DNA of 64,000 bases, taken from the NCBI RefSeq assembly GCF_002119685.1, contig NZ_CP021108.1, positions 2,666,001 to 2,730,000 of the forward strand, in the 5' to 3' direction. Every line of letters starts with the position of its first letter. Within the stretch, counting starts at the first letter, position 1. Below the pieces are notes generated by a model that worked only from the letters and a program-made list of their open reading frames with translations, was not told where the DNA came from and made no database searches. Positions 54,692 through 63,493 of this stretch are shown one piece after another. Source of the stretch: Bordetella genomosp. 8. GTDB lineage: Bacteria > Pseudomonadota > Gammaproteobacteria > Burkholderiales > Burkholderiaceae_B. A program made the position numbers and the translations under genes.

Positions 54692-56005
54692 TCAATACCG
54701 CGCGTCGTCGCTTGCCATGCCCATCAGTCCGGTCATCCTGTCCGGCACCTGGCTGAGCGCCGATCCCGCCATTTCCATGGCGTGGTAGCTGCCGTCCGAA
54801 CCGCGCAGTCGCAGGCGCAAGCGACGCAAGGCGTACGATTCGGTGCCGGTGTTCAACCAGGCGCGCACCGGGTCGCGGTCGTCCTCGTGCACGTGGCGCA
54901 GCCAGTCCGCCAACGGCATGGGCTCGTTCGCCACGTCGATGCCGTAAGGCAGCCGGCCCAGCCAGTACAGGCGTTCCTCAGTGCGGCGATATTCCCAGGC
55001 GACCTGGCCGCTCACGCGCAGGGCGGCTTCGAGCTGGCGGGTCAGCGCGGCGGTGCGTTTCAGGGCCTGTTCCCGGTCGGCGGAAAGCGCGGTGGTGACC
55101 AGGCTCAGCAGCGACGCGCAGCCCAGGAAGCCTTGCACCGCCAGCAGCGGTTCGCCGGTGAAGTGGTCCATATTGGCGTAGGGTCCCATGCCACTCAGGG
55201 TGTAGGAGCCAGCGACCAGCGCGAGTCCCGCGACGGTCAGGGTGCTGCCGGCCGCGCCCCACGCCAACGCCACGATGGCCACGAACAGCAAGGGTCCGTA
55301 GCTCACGCCGAATCCGTCGTGCCAGATGAAGTGCGCGCCGCTGGGCGGATTGTTGAAAACCAGCGTCGTACCCGCCAGCAGGGCGAAGGCGGCGATCAGG
55401 CCTATCCAGAGATGCAGCACATTCTGCTCGGCCAGCGCCCGCGGGCGGAAACGCGACCAGGCCAGTATGGCCGGCGTGGTGATGATGCAGCCGACGAAGC
55501 CCGCCAGGCTCCAGACATACCAGTGCGCGGCGGATGCCGAGGTATCCACGGCACGCAGGCCCAACGCGGCCAGGGCCCCGCCGCCGATGCTGCCCAGGGC
55601 CAGCACCACGATGAACCATAGGGTGGCACGCAGGGTCGTCAGCACGGCGGGCGCATAGGTGCGCCAGCGCCACAGTGCCGCGACCGCGCCGCAGAACGCC
55701 AGGTCGGTCAAGGCGAAGACCAGCGCGACCGGCACCGACCGGTTCCCCACCTCGACGCCGATCGCGACGTGCAGCGCGGCGGCCAGGGCCATCCAGCCGA
55801 TCCAGCAACGCGGCGGATTGAGCATGAGCGCCGCCATCAACAGGCCCGCGGGCGGCCAGAACAGCGTGGACAGCGTGACCGAGTCCCGCTCGCGCATGCT
55901 GACCGCGGCCAGGCAGGCATAGCCCAAGGTGTATCCCAGCAGGCACAGTACGCGGTGTCGCGTCATGGCGTCAGGAGAAGGATGGGATTTGAACATCGGA
56001 CGCAT
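54692..56005 (-). CDS. MASE1-domain membrane sensor with PAS domain, no output domain
   Basis: The 437-residue protein has eight hydrophobic helices in residues 20-310 with the MASE1 look (FWPPAGLLMAALMLNPPRCW, SLAGFVGCIITTPAILAW). A C-terminal PAS-like segment follows (about 320-430, with VSGQVAWEYRRTEERLYWLGRLP and HEDDRDPVRAWL). It stops after the PAS; no GGDEF, EAL or kinase follows. Start ATG 56005 is provisional; 55996 and 55966 are alternatives. Divergent from ggt, 47 bases away. Confidence 0.82.
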   Translation of the reverse strand: MRPMFKSHPSPDAMTRHRVLCLLGYTLGYACLAAVSMRERDSVTLSTLFWPPAGLLMAALMLNPPRCWIGWMALAAALHVAIGVEVGNRSVPVALVFALTDLAFCGAVAALWRWRTYAPAVLTTLRATLWFIVVLALGSIGGGALAALGLRAVDTSASAAHWYVWSLAGFVGCIITTPAILAWSRFRPRALAEQNVLHLWIGLIAAFALLAGTTLVFNNPPSGAHFIWHDGFGVSYGPLLFVAIVALAWGAAGSTLTVAGLALVAGSYTLSGMGPYANMDHFTGEPLLAVQGFLGCASLLSLVTTALSADREQALKRTAALTRQLEAALRVSGQVAWEYRRTEERLYWLGRLPYGIDVANEPMPLADWLRHVHEDDRDPVRAWLNTGTESYALRRLRLRLRGSDGSYHAMEMAGSALSQVPDRMTGLMGMASDDARY

Positions 56006-56052
56006 CTTACAATGCTGATCCGGGGGACAACACACCGTTCGCAAGGGAAGAA

Positions 56053-57837
56053 ATGATGGACATTCAGCGCTTTCGCCGATTGGCGGCATCGCTTGCCGCG
56101 ACCGTACTCGGGGCCGCATGCATCGCGCATGCAGAGGCGGCATCGCGTCCCGCCGTCGAGGCCAGGAACGGCATGGTGGTGACCTCGCAATACCTGGCTT
56201 CGGAAGTCGGCGTCAATATCCTCAAGATGGGCGGCAATGCCGTCGACGCCGCGGTCGCCGTGGGCTATGCCCAGGCCGTCGTCAATCCCTGTTGCGGCAA
56301 CATCGGCGGCGGCGGGTTCATGACGATACATCTGGCCGACGGCCGGGATACCTTCATCAATTTCCGCGAAACCGCGCCGGCGGGTGCGTCGCGCGATATG
56401 TACCTGGACGACAAGGGCCAACTGGTCAAGGGCGCCAGCCTGTACGGCTATCGCGCGGTCGGCACGCCGGGCACGGTGCTGGGCATGGACACGGCGCTGC
56501 GCAAGTACGGCAGGCTGTCGCGCCAGGCCGTCATGGCGCCGGCCATCGAGCTGGCGCGCGCAGGCTTCGTCTTGACGCGCGCGGACACGGACATCATGGA
56601 CACCAGTACGGAAATGTTCCGCCGCGATCCCGTAGCGGCGAGGATATTCCTGCGTCCTGACGGCACGCCGCTGCAGCCGGGCGACCGGCTGGTGCAGGCC
56701 GACCTGGCGCGTACGCTGCAGGCCATCGCCGATCACGGCCCCGATGCGTTCTACAAGGGTCGGATACCGGCGGCCGTCGAGCAGGCCTCCATGCAGGGCG
56801 GCGGCGTGATCCGCGCGGCCGACTTCGCCGCATATACCATCACGGAAACCGCGCCCATCACCTGCAATTACCGCGGTTATGTGTTCGTGTCGGCGCCGCC
56901 GCCCAGCTCGGGCGGCGCCACCCTGTGCCAGATCCTGAACATCCTGTCCGGCTACGACCTGCGCGCCATGGGCTATGGATCGGCGCAATCCGTGCACGTC
57001 ATGACCGAGGCCATGCGGCATGCCTATATGGATCGCAATACCTACCTGGGCGATCCCGCCTTCGTCGACAATCCGCTGGGCCGCCTGCTGAGCAAGTCGT
57101 ACGCGGCGGCGATACGCGAGAAGATCGCCGGCGACCGCGCCACGCCATCGAAGGAGGTGCAGCCCGGCATGGCGCCGCATGAGAAGACCGAGACCACGCA
57201 TTACTCCATCGTCGACAAGGACGGCAACGCGGTGTCCACCACGTACACGGTGAACGGCCGCTTCGGCGCCGGCGTCATCGCGCCAGGCACCGGCTTCTTC
57301 CTGAACGACGAAATGGACGACTTCACGACGAAGATAGGGGCACAGAATCTGTTCGGCCTGGTGCAGGGCGCCACCAACGCCATCGCCCCGGGCAAGCGGC
57401 CGCTGTCGTCCATGGCGCCGACGCTGGTGACGCGCGGCGGCAAGACCTATATGGTGCTGGGTTCGCCGGGTGGCTCGCGCATCATCACCATTACGCTGGA
57501 AACCGCCATCAACGTCATCGACCACGGCATGGCGCCGCAGGAAGCGGTGGATGCGCCGCGCATCCATCACCAATGGCTGCCGGACGAGGTCTATTACGAG
57601 AAATACGGCCTGTCGCCCGACACGCTGAACATCCTGCGCGGCATGGGCTACAAGATGGTCGAGCAGACCCCTTGGGGCGCCGCCGAGCTGGTGCTGGTCG
57701 GCCTGCCCGACGAAGCCGCCGGGCAGGGCGCGGCCAGCTCGGGCAATGACGCGTCGGTGTCGGGCGCGGTGCGCCCGGGCTATCTCTATGGCGCCAACGA
57801 CGAACGCCGTCCCGCTGGGGCGGCCCTGGGGTATTGA
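56053..57837 (+). CDS. ggt: Gamma-glutamyltransferase (periplasmic)
   Basis: The 594-residue Ntn-hydrolase precursor has a signal peptide (residues 1-28) and is expected to self-cleave before the nucleophile Thr 381 in ETTHYSIVDKDGNAV into large and small subunits. GGNAVDAAVAVGYAQAVVNP and the late GSPGGSRI motif are typical. It hydrolyses or transfers the gamma-glutamyl group of glutathione. AAGGGAAG precedes the start. The stop shares bases with slyX (TGATG). Confidence 0.95.
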   Translation: MMDIQRFRRLAASLAATVLGAACIAHAEAASRPAVEARNGMVVTSQYLASEVGVNILKMGGNAVDAAVAVGYAQAVVNPCCGNIGGGGFMTIHLADGRDTFINFRETAPAGASRDMYLDDKGQLVKGASLYGYRAVGTPGTVLGMDTALRKYGRLSRQAVMAPAIELARAGFVLTRADTDIMDTSTEMFRRDPVAARIFLRPDGTPLQPGDRLVQADLARTLQAIADHGPDAFYKGRIPAAVEQASMQGGGVIRAADFAAYTITETAPITCNYRGYVFVSAPPPSSGGATLCQILNILSGYDLRAMGYGSAQSVHVMTEAMRHAYMDRNTYLGDPAFVDNPLGRLLSKSYAAAIREKIAGDRATPSKEVQPGMAPHEKTETTHYSIVDKDGNAVSTTYTVNGRFGAGVIAPGTGFFLNDEMDDFTTKIGAQNLFGLVQGATNAIAPGKRPLSSMAPTLVTRGGKTYMVLGSPGGSRIITITLETAINVIDHGMAPQEAVDAPRIHHQWLPDEVYYEKYGLSPDTLNILRGMGYKMVEQTPWGAAELVLVGLPDEAAGQGAASSGNDASVSGAVRPGYLYGANDERRPAGAALGY

Positions 57838-58061
57838 TGACGATCGAAGAAGACCTGGCGCGGCGGATCAAGGAGCTGGAAATCAAATCAGGCTTCGCCG
57901 AGGATCTGCTGGAGCAGCTGAATCAGGTGGTGCACCGGCAGCAGTCCCAGATCGAAAGATTGGCGCAGACCATAGGCCAGCTGCGTCGGCAGATCGACGA
58001 CGCGGACAACGCCAAGGGGGCTGTCCGTGGCCCGCGCGACGAGTTGCCGCCGCACTACTGA
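57837..58061 (+). CDS. slyX: SlyX family protein
   Basis: The 74-residue protein is one coiled coil with heptads over residues 5-55 (RRIKELEIKSGFAEDLLEQL, then ERLAQTIGQLRRQI) and ends in PPHY, the conserved SlyX C-terminus. Function is unknown. ATG 57837 overlaps the ggt stop; a TTG three bases earlier is redundant. Confidence 0.92.
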   Translation: MTIEEDLARRIKELEIKSGFAEDLLEQLNQVVHRQQSQIERLAQTIGQLRRQIDDADNAKGAVRGPRDELPPHY

Positions 58062-58105
58062 CGGGGCCTGGGCCCGCACCTGGGCTTGGACGCGGCCGTT
58101 GCAGG

Positions 58106-58549
58106 TCAGCGCCGCGTCGACAGGCGTGCCTGCAACGCATGAAAGCCGGCCAGGAAGACTTCCTGGCCGACGAAGCGCTTGAGCTCGGCTTCGCGTTCCG
58201 CAGGCGCCATGAATTCGGCACTCCACTCGCCAAAGCAGCGATCGCCGTCAGTGACGGGCGTGAGCTTCAGCGTCGCGACGTAGTCGGAAACGCCCATGGG
58301 GCTTTCCAGTATGGCGTAGGTGAAGGTGTAGTCGTAATCGGACAAGGCCAGCAACTGCTCCCGGATCAGGCCGCCGTCGCGTGTGTGGAAGCGGCGTACG
58401 CAGCCGACGCGATCGGCGGTCAGTCCGTTCTCTATCGTGGAGTCGGCAATCACCGGATGCCACTGCGGCATGGCATCGAAGTCCCGCACGGTGGCCCAGA
58501 CCTCGCCGGCCGGAGCGTCGATGACGCTGGAGACGAAGACCGTCGTCAT
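58106..58549 (-). CDS. SRPBCC (START/Bet v1-like) family protein
   Basis: The 147-residue protein is a small lipid- or ligand-binding SRPBCC fold (VFVSSVIDAPAGEVWATVRDF at the N-terminus, YTFTYAILESPMGVSDYVATL in the core). Ligand unknown. It is the last gene of the minus-strand operon and overlaps the flotillin stop by 4 bases (ATGA), which suggests a functional link to the membrane protein. Confidence 0.87.
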   Translation of the reverse strand: MTTVFVSSVIDAPAGEVWATVRDFDAMPQWHPVIADSTIENGLTADRVGCVRRFHTRDGGLIREQLLALSDYDYTFTYAILESPMGVSDYVATLKLTPVTDGDRCFGEWSAEFMAPAEREAELKRFVGQEVFLAGFHALQARLSTRR

Positions 58550-60222
58550 GCTTTCTTCTCCCCGGTGGGTCCGGCCAGTGTGGTCGCGCCCGCCATCCGG
58601 TTGATGTCCGCGCTGTCCAGGCCGATCTCCTTCAGCAGCTGGTCCACGATGGGCGCCTGGGCGCGGAAGCGCAGCGCGGAATTGACGACGCCGTCGGAAA
58701 ACGTGCCGCCGTGGTCATGGCCGCCCACGCCACCGCCGCCCGCCAGGCCGTCGACGTGCATGATGCGTATGCTGTCTATCTTCTCCATAGGCTTGACCGA
58801 TTCGCGGATGATGCCTTCCACTTTTTCGAGCAGGCGCATGCGCAGGGCCGACGCGCGTGCTTCGGGCGTCAGGATGTTGGACGACTCGTTCATCATGCGC
58901 AGCCCTTCGGCTTCGACCTCGTGGCGGATGCGGGCGGCGGCCAGGCGGATGCGGTCGGCGTCGGCTTCCGCTTCGGCCTGGGCGCGCATTGCGTAGCCGC
59001 GGTCTTCGCTGGCGGCGCGCTCGGCTTCGGCGGCGACGCGCACGCCCAGGGCTTCACGCTCGGCCGCCTGGGCGGCGGCGACGAGTTCGATGCGCTTGCG
59101 CCGTTCGGCCATCTCCAGTTCGCGCGCCGTGAAGATTTTTTCCTCGGCGGCGACGGCCAGGGCCCGCGCCGTGTCGGCCGCGGCCTGGGCTTCGGACTGG
59201 GATTTCGATTGCATGGCCACGGCGATGGAACGCTGCTGTTCGGCCAGTTCGACGGCCTTGCGGCGCTCGATCTCCGCCGCCTGCAGTTCACGGTCCTTGT
59301 TGATGCGGTTGGATTCGACGATCTGTTCCGCGCGCAGGCGGGCTTCTTCCACGGCCTGCTGCGCGGCGATCTGCGCGCGCTGGCCTTCCTTGTCGCGCTC
59401 GGCCCGTTCGCGGGCCAGCGTCGCGCGCTGTTCGGCGCGGGCGATCTCCAGGTCGCGCTCCTGCGCCAGGCGCGCGCCTTCCGATTCGCGATCGATGTCC
59501 AGGGACAGCTTTTCCGCTTCCAGGTTCTTGTTGCGGATCGCGATCAGGGTATCCTGCTCGATGTCGTTGCGCTGCTTCTTGCGCCGCTCGATCTGTTCGG
59601 TCAGGCGGGTCAGGCCTTCGGCATCGAAGGCGTTGCTGGGGTTGAAGAACTCCATCGATGTCTGGTCCAGCTGGGTGAGAGAAGCGGCTTCCAGCTCCAG
59701 GCCGTTCTTGGTCAGGTTCTCCGCCACGGCTTCCCGCACCCGGCGTACGTAGTCGCCACGCCGCTCGTGCAGCTCCTCCATGGTCAGTTCGGCCGCCACG
59801 GTACGCAGGGCGTCGACAAACTTGCCTTCCAGCAATTCCTTCAGCTGTTCCGGCGCCATGGTCCGTTGTCCCAGCGTTTGCGCGGCATCGGCCACCGCCT
59901 GGGCGCTTGCCTGCACGCGCACGTAGAACTCGGCGATGACGTCGACGCGCATACGGTCCTTGGTGATCAAGGCCTTGTCGCGGCCGCGCGAAACCTCCAG
60001 CCGCAGCGTGCTCATGTTGACGGGAATGACGTCGTGGACGATGGGCAGCACCAGGGCGCCGCCGTCCAGCACCACGCGCTGGCCGCCCAGTCCGGTGCGG
60101 ACGAAGGCGCGCTCCTTGGATGCCCGCAGGTACAGCCAGTGCAGCAGTCCGACGACGATGGCGGCGACGATCGCGATCGCGAGCACGATCAGCAGGAAAG
60201 TGCCGAATTGTGAGCCTGACAT
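58546..60222 (-). CDS. Flotillin-like SPFH protein (YqiK type)
   Basis: The 558-residue protein has one N-terminal membrane helix (residues 8-30), an SPFH domain (about 35-200) and a long coiled coil full of Glu-Ala and Gln-Ala heptads (about 225-440). The C-terminal Gly/His stretch and the end follow the YqiK pattern. Flotillins scaffold membrane microdomains. It starts 12 bases after the PEP-hydrolase gene behind an AAGAGG site, and is coupled to the SRPBCC gene. Unlike the 10 kb pair, no NfeD gene is adjacent. Confidence 0.93.
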   Translation of the reverse strand: MSGSQFGTFLLIVLAIAIVAAIVVGLLHWLYLRASKERAFVRTGLGGQRVVLDGGALVLPIVHDVIPVNMSTLRLEVSRGRDKALITKDRMRVDVIAEFYVRVQASAQAVADAAQTLGQRTMAPEQLKELLEGKFVDALRTVAAELTMEELHERRGDYVRRVREAVAENLTKNGLELEAASLTQLDQTSMEFFNPSNAFDAEGLTRLTEQIERRKKQRNDIEQDTLIAIRNKNLEAEKLSLDIDRESEGARLAQERDLEIARAEQRATLARERAERDKEGQRAQIAAQQAVEEARLRAEQIVESNRINKDRELQAAEIERRKAVELAEQQRSIAVAMQSKSQSEAQAAADTARALAVAAEEKIFTARELEMAERRKRIELVAAAQAAEREALGVRVAAEAERAASEDRGYAMRAQAEAEADADRIRLAAARIRHEVEAEGLRMMNESSNILTPEARASALRMRLLEKVEGIIRESVKPMEKIDSIRIMHVDGLAGGGGVGGHDHGGTFSDGVVNSALRFRAQAPIVDQLLKEIGLDSADINRMAGATTLAGPTGEKKA

Positions 60223-60234
60223 GATGAGCCTCTT

Positions 60235-61065
60235 TTATCGGGTGATTTGCTTGAACTGGCGCGCGGTTTCCGTCAGCGCGGTTTCGGCCGGCAGGCGCTC
60301 CATGCTGGAGGCGCCGAAGAAGCCGTGGCATTGCGGGCATGCGGACAGGATGTAGGCGGCATCCTCCGGCGCGGAGATGGGGCCGCCATGGCATAGGACG
60401 ATGACGTCGTCGCGGGCGGCGCGGGCCGCGTCCGCCCAGGCCTGGATGCGCGGCACGCAGTCGCGCAGCGTGAGCGCGGTGCGCGCGCCGATGTCGCCGC
60501 CGGTGGTGAGGCCCAGATGGCACACCACGACGTCGGCGCCGGCCCGCGCCATGTCTGCCGCATTGGCTTCGCTGAATACATAGGGGGTCGTCAGCATGTC
60601 CAGCGCATGGGCGCGCGCGATCATGTCGACTTCCATGGCGTAGCTCATGCCTGTTTCTTCCAGGTTGGCGCGGAACACGCCATCGATCAGGCCGACGGTG
60701 GGAAAATTCTGCACGCCCGAGAAGCCCAGCGCCTGCAGCTGGCGCAGGAACGGTTCGGCCAGCATGAAGGGATCCGTGCCGTTGACACCGGCCAGCACCG
60801 GGGTATGGCTGACCACGGGCAGCACTTCGCGCGCCATCTCCAGCACGACTTCGTTGGCATTGCCATAGGCCATCAGCCCGGCCAGCGACCCGCGGCCCGC
60901 CATGCGGTAGCGGCCCGAGTTGTAGATCACGATCAGGTCCACGCCGCCGGCTTCCTCGCAACGCGCGGAAAGTCCCGTGCCGGCGCCCGCGCCGATGATG
61001 GGCTCGCCGCGGGCGATCATGCCGCGCAGGCGTTCGAGTATGGTTTCACGCGTGATGCGTGGCAT
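60235..61065 (-). CDS. TIM-barrel phosphoenolpyruvate hydrolase family protein (PF09370)
   Basis: The 276-residue protein belongs to the PEP-hydrolase/TIM-barrel signal transduction family ([67 protein letters not shown]). In plant Tm-1 protein this fold follows a UPF0261 domain in one chain; here it is a separate gene that overlaps the UPF0261 fusion gene by 20 bases. ATG 61065 has an AGGAGA site. Enzymatic activity is family naming, not demonstrated. Confidence 0.87.
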   Translation of the reverse strand: MPRITRETILERLRGMIARGEPIIGAGAGTGLSARCEEAGGVDLIVIYNSGRYRMAGRGSLAGLMAYGNANEVVLEMAREVLPVVSHTPVLAGVNGTDPFMLAEPFLRQLQALGFSGVQNFPTVGLIDGVFRANLEETGMSYAMEVDMIARAHALDMLTTPYVFSEANAADMARAGADVVVCHLGLTTGGDIGARTALTLRDCVPRIQAWADAARAARDDVIVLCHGGPISAPEDAAYILSACPQCHGFFGASSMERLPAETALTETARQFKQITR

Positions 61066-63493
61066 GATCGTTCTCCTGGCCTGTGGATGGGAAAGCGGCG
61101 GCCGGGAAGGCGCGGGCCGGCGCATGGATCTCATGGAAGGCACGCACCAGCGCGTCGGCGAAGCGCGGATCGTTGATGTGATGGGGCAGGCGCTGCAATC
61201 GGCGCGTCGCCGTGGGGCGGAAGGCTTCCTCGATGGCGGAGAACAGGGCGCGGTCCGCGTCGGGATCCCAGAAAGGCTGGCCGGGCATATCGATGGCGGA
61301 CACGCCGCCTTCGGGCAGCAGGAAGCGCACGGGACCTGGCATGCGATTCAGCTTGTCGGCCAGGAAGGCGCCGATGCGGCGGCTTTCTTCCACCGTGGTG
61401 CGCATCAGCGTGATGTTGTCGTTGTGGCGGTACAGCTTGCGCGAGCGGAAGCGGTCCGGCACGGTCGCCATGGCCATGAAGTTCACCATGTCCAGCGCGC
61501 CGCATGAGCCGACATAGGGAATGCCGGTTTCGATGACGGCGTCCAGGCGGCCGGGACCGGCGGAAAACACGCCGCCGACGATTTCGTCGGCGATTTCGGT
61601 GGTGGATACGTCGATCACGCCTTGCAGCAGATGCGATTCCACCAGCTTTTCCATCGAGTTGCCGCCGATGCCGGTGGCGTGGAACACCATGCAGTCGTAA
61701 TCGGCACCCAATGCCGCCGTCACCGCCTGTACGCAGGGCGTCGTGACACCGAACATGGTCAGGCCGACCGCGGGCCGTTCGGCGGGTGGCTGCGGCCGGC
61801 GATGCAGCACCATGCCGGCCAGCGCGTGCGCCGCGTTGCCGAGCACCTGGGTGCTGATGGGATGGATGCCGGAGACGTCCGTCACGGAATACATCATGCA
61901 GATATCGCTGGGGCCGACGTAGGGGCGGACGTCGCCGGACGCCACGGTCGACACCAGCACCTTGGGGACGCCGACCGCCAGGGCGCGCATGCCGGCGCTG
62001 ATGAGCGCGGTGCCGCCGGAGCCGCCGGCGCCGATGACGCCACCCAGGTCGCGGCGGGCGGGCAGGAAGCGCGCCAGCGCCTGTGCCATGGAAGAGACGG
62101 CGCTGCCGCGATCGCCGGTGAAGACCGCCTGTTCGCCGCCGGGATGATGGCGCGCGACGTCGCGGGGATGGACCGAGGCGGGTGAGGGTTGCCCCGACGT
62201 CGACACGTCGACGGTGACGGTGCGCAGCCCCAGGCGTTGCAGGCAGTCGCGCAGCAGCATCAGTTCACGGGCCTTGGTGTCGAAGGTGCCGACGATGTAG
62301 ACCGCGCGGTCGGCCAGCGCGCCGGCGGGGGACAGGATGGGGGGATGGCTGTAGGGGCCCGGACTGCGGGCGGTTTCAGCGGTACCGGATGTTCCAGATG
62401 TTCCAGATGTTCCAGATATCCCGGAAGTTCGGGCAGTGCCGGCGGTTCCGAAGGCTCCGGCCGCCCCGGCGTGGGACGGCGTTGCCTGGCCGTGGCCGCC
62501 CGCGGCAGGTTGCCCGGCGGCCTGCCAGCGGTTGTAGCCATCGGATGCCCGCGGCAACGCCGGCGCCGCGCCGCCGTGCTCGCGGCGTATCGTCAGGACT
62601 TCCACCACGCCTTCGCGCGGCGCCGCGCTGCGATCCGCACCGCCCGGCAATGGACCGGCGCCGCCCGCCGCGTCCATGCCGTGCTGTCCCGGCGCACCAT
62701 CACCGGTCCCCGACGCCACGCCCAGCAGCCGCTGCTGCAAGACGCGATCCGCCGCCAGCTGCGCGGCCGGCATCACGCGCGCCACCTGACCGTTCACCAG
62801 CACCGCCACCGTATCGGCGACGTCGATCGCCACGCCCAGATTCTGTTCGATCAGCAGTACCGCGATCCTGCCTTCGCCCGCCAGGGTCTTGAGCATCGCG
62901 GCGACCTGGTCCACGATGACCGGCGCCAGGCCTTCCGTCGGTTCGTCCATCACCAGCAGGCTAGGATTGAACAGCAGGGCGCGGCCGATCGCCAGCATCT
63001 GCTGCTCGCCGCCGGACAACTGCGCGCCACCGTTATGGCGGCGTTCCGCCAGCCGCGGGAAGGTCGCATAGACGCGGTCCACCGTCCAGTCGCCGCGCCG
63101 CGCGCTGCGCGACGCCAGCCGGAAGTGCTCGTCGACTGTCAACGACGGCCAGACGTGGCGGCCTTGCGGCACATAGCCGATGCCCATTTCGGCGATGGCA
63201 TGCGGGGGCTTGCCCAGGACGTCGCGGCCATGCAGCCGGATGGCGCCGCGCGCCGGCACCAGGCCGGTGACGGCGTTGCACAGTGTGGTCTTGCCCATGC
63301 CGTTGCGGCCCACCACCGCCAGCACCCCGTGCGGCAATGTCAACGACACGTCGTGCAGCGCGTGCGCGCTGCCGTAGAACACGTCCAGGCCGGCGATATC
63401 CAGTACCGGCGCATCGCTGGCGGCCGCCGCACCGGCCGCGGGCCGGCTCGGCGCCGATCCGCCGGCGTTCGCGCCATGCGCATCAATGGCCAT
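61046..63493 (-). CDS. LivF-like ABC ATPase fused to Tm-1-like (UPF0261) domain
   Basis: The 815-residue protein has a LivF-type ATPase in residues 28-260 (Walker [10 protein letters not shown], signature [16 protein letters not shown], Walker [14 protein letters not shown]). A low-complexity Gly/Ala/Ser/Thr linker (about 262-395, including repeats at 62389-62424) follows, then a UPF0261/Tm-1-like domain from about 396 to 810 ([56 protein letters not shown]). It overlaps the upstream LivG-like gene by 11 bases and the downstream PEP-hydrolase-family gene by 20. Start ATG 63493 is favoured over one 66 bases upstream. Confidence 0.87.
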   Translation of the reverse strand: MAIDAHGANAGGSAPSRPAAGAAAASDAPVLDIAGLDVFYGSAHALHDVSLTLPHGVLAVVGRNGMGKTTLCNAVTGLVPARGAIRLHGRDVLGKPPHAIAEMGIGYVPQGRHVWPSLTVDEHFRLASRSARRGDWTVDRVYATFPRLAERRHNGGAQLSGGEQQMLAIGRALLFNPSLLVMDEPTEGLAPVIVDQVAAMLKTLAGEGRIAVLLIEQNLGVAIDVADTVAVLVNGQVARVMPAAQLAADRVLQQRLLGVASGTGDGAPGQHGMDAAGGAGPLPGGADRSAAPREGVVEVLTIRREHGGAAPALPRASDGYNRWQAAGQPAAGGHGQATPSHAGAAGAFGTAGTARTSGISGTSGTSGTSGTAETARSPGPYSHPPILSPAGALADRAVYIVGTFDTKARELMLLRDCLQRLGLRTVTVDVSTSGQPSPASVHPRDVARHHPGGEQAVFTGDRGSAVSSMAQALARFLPARRDLGGVIGAGGSGGTALISAGMRALAVGVPKVLVSTVASGDVRPYVGPSDICMMYSVTDVSGIHPISTQVLGNAAHALAGMVLHRRPQPPAERPAVGLTMFGVTTPCVQAVTAALGADYDCMVFHATGIGGNSMEKLVESHLLQGVIDVSTTEIADEIVGGVFSAGPGRLDAVIETGIPYVGSCGALDMVNFMAMATVPDRFRSRKLYRHNDNITLMRTTVEESRRIGAFLADKLNRMPGPVRFLLPEGGVSAIDMPGQPFWDPDADRALFSAIEEAFRPTATRRLQRLPHHINDPRFADALVRAFHEIHAPARAFPAAAFPSTGQENDHATHHA
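62389..62424 (-). repeat. In-frame 9-bp tandem repeat in the ABC-UPF0261 linker
   Basis: Three exact units of ATGTTCCAG on the plus strand (62389-62415) and a diverged fourth encode Ser-Gly-Thr triplets in the interdomain linker. Copy changes would keep the frame and only alter linker length. Confidence 0.85.

Noticed and set aside
62341..62560. Possible frameshift joining two separate genes (LivF and UPF0261)
   Set aside because: The linker is open in one frame with no stop, and the 9-bp repeat in it is frame-neutral. The fusion is therefore reported as real, though resequencing could still test it.
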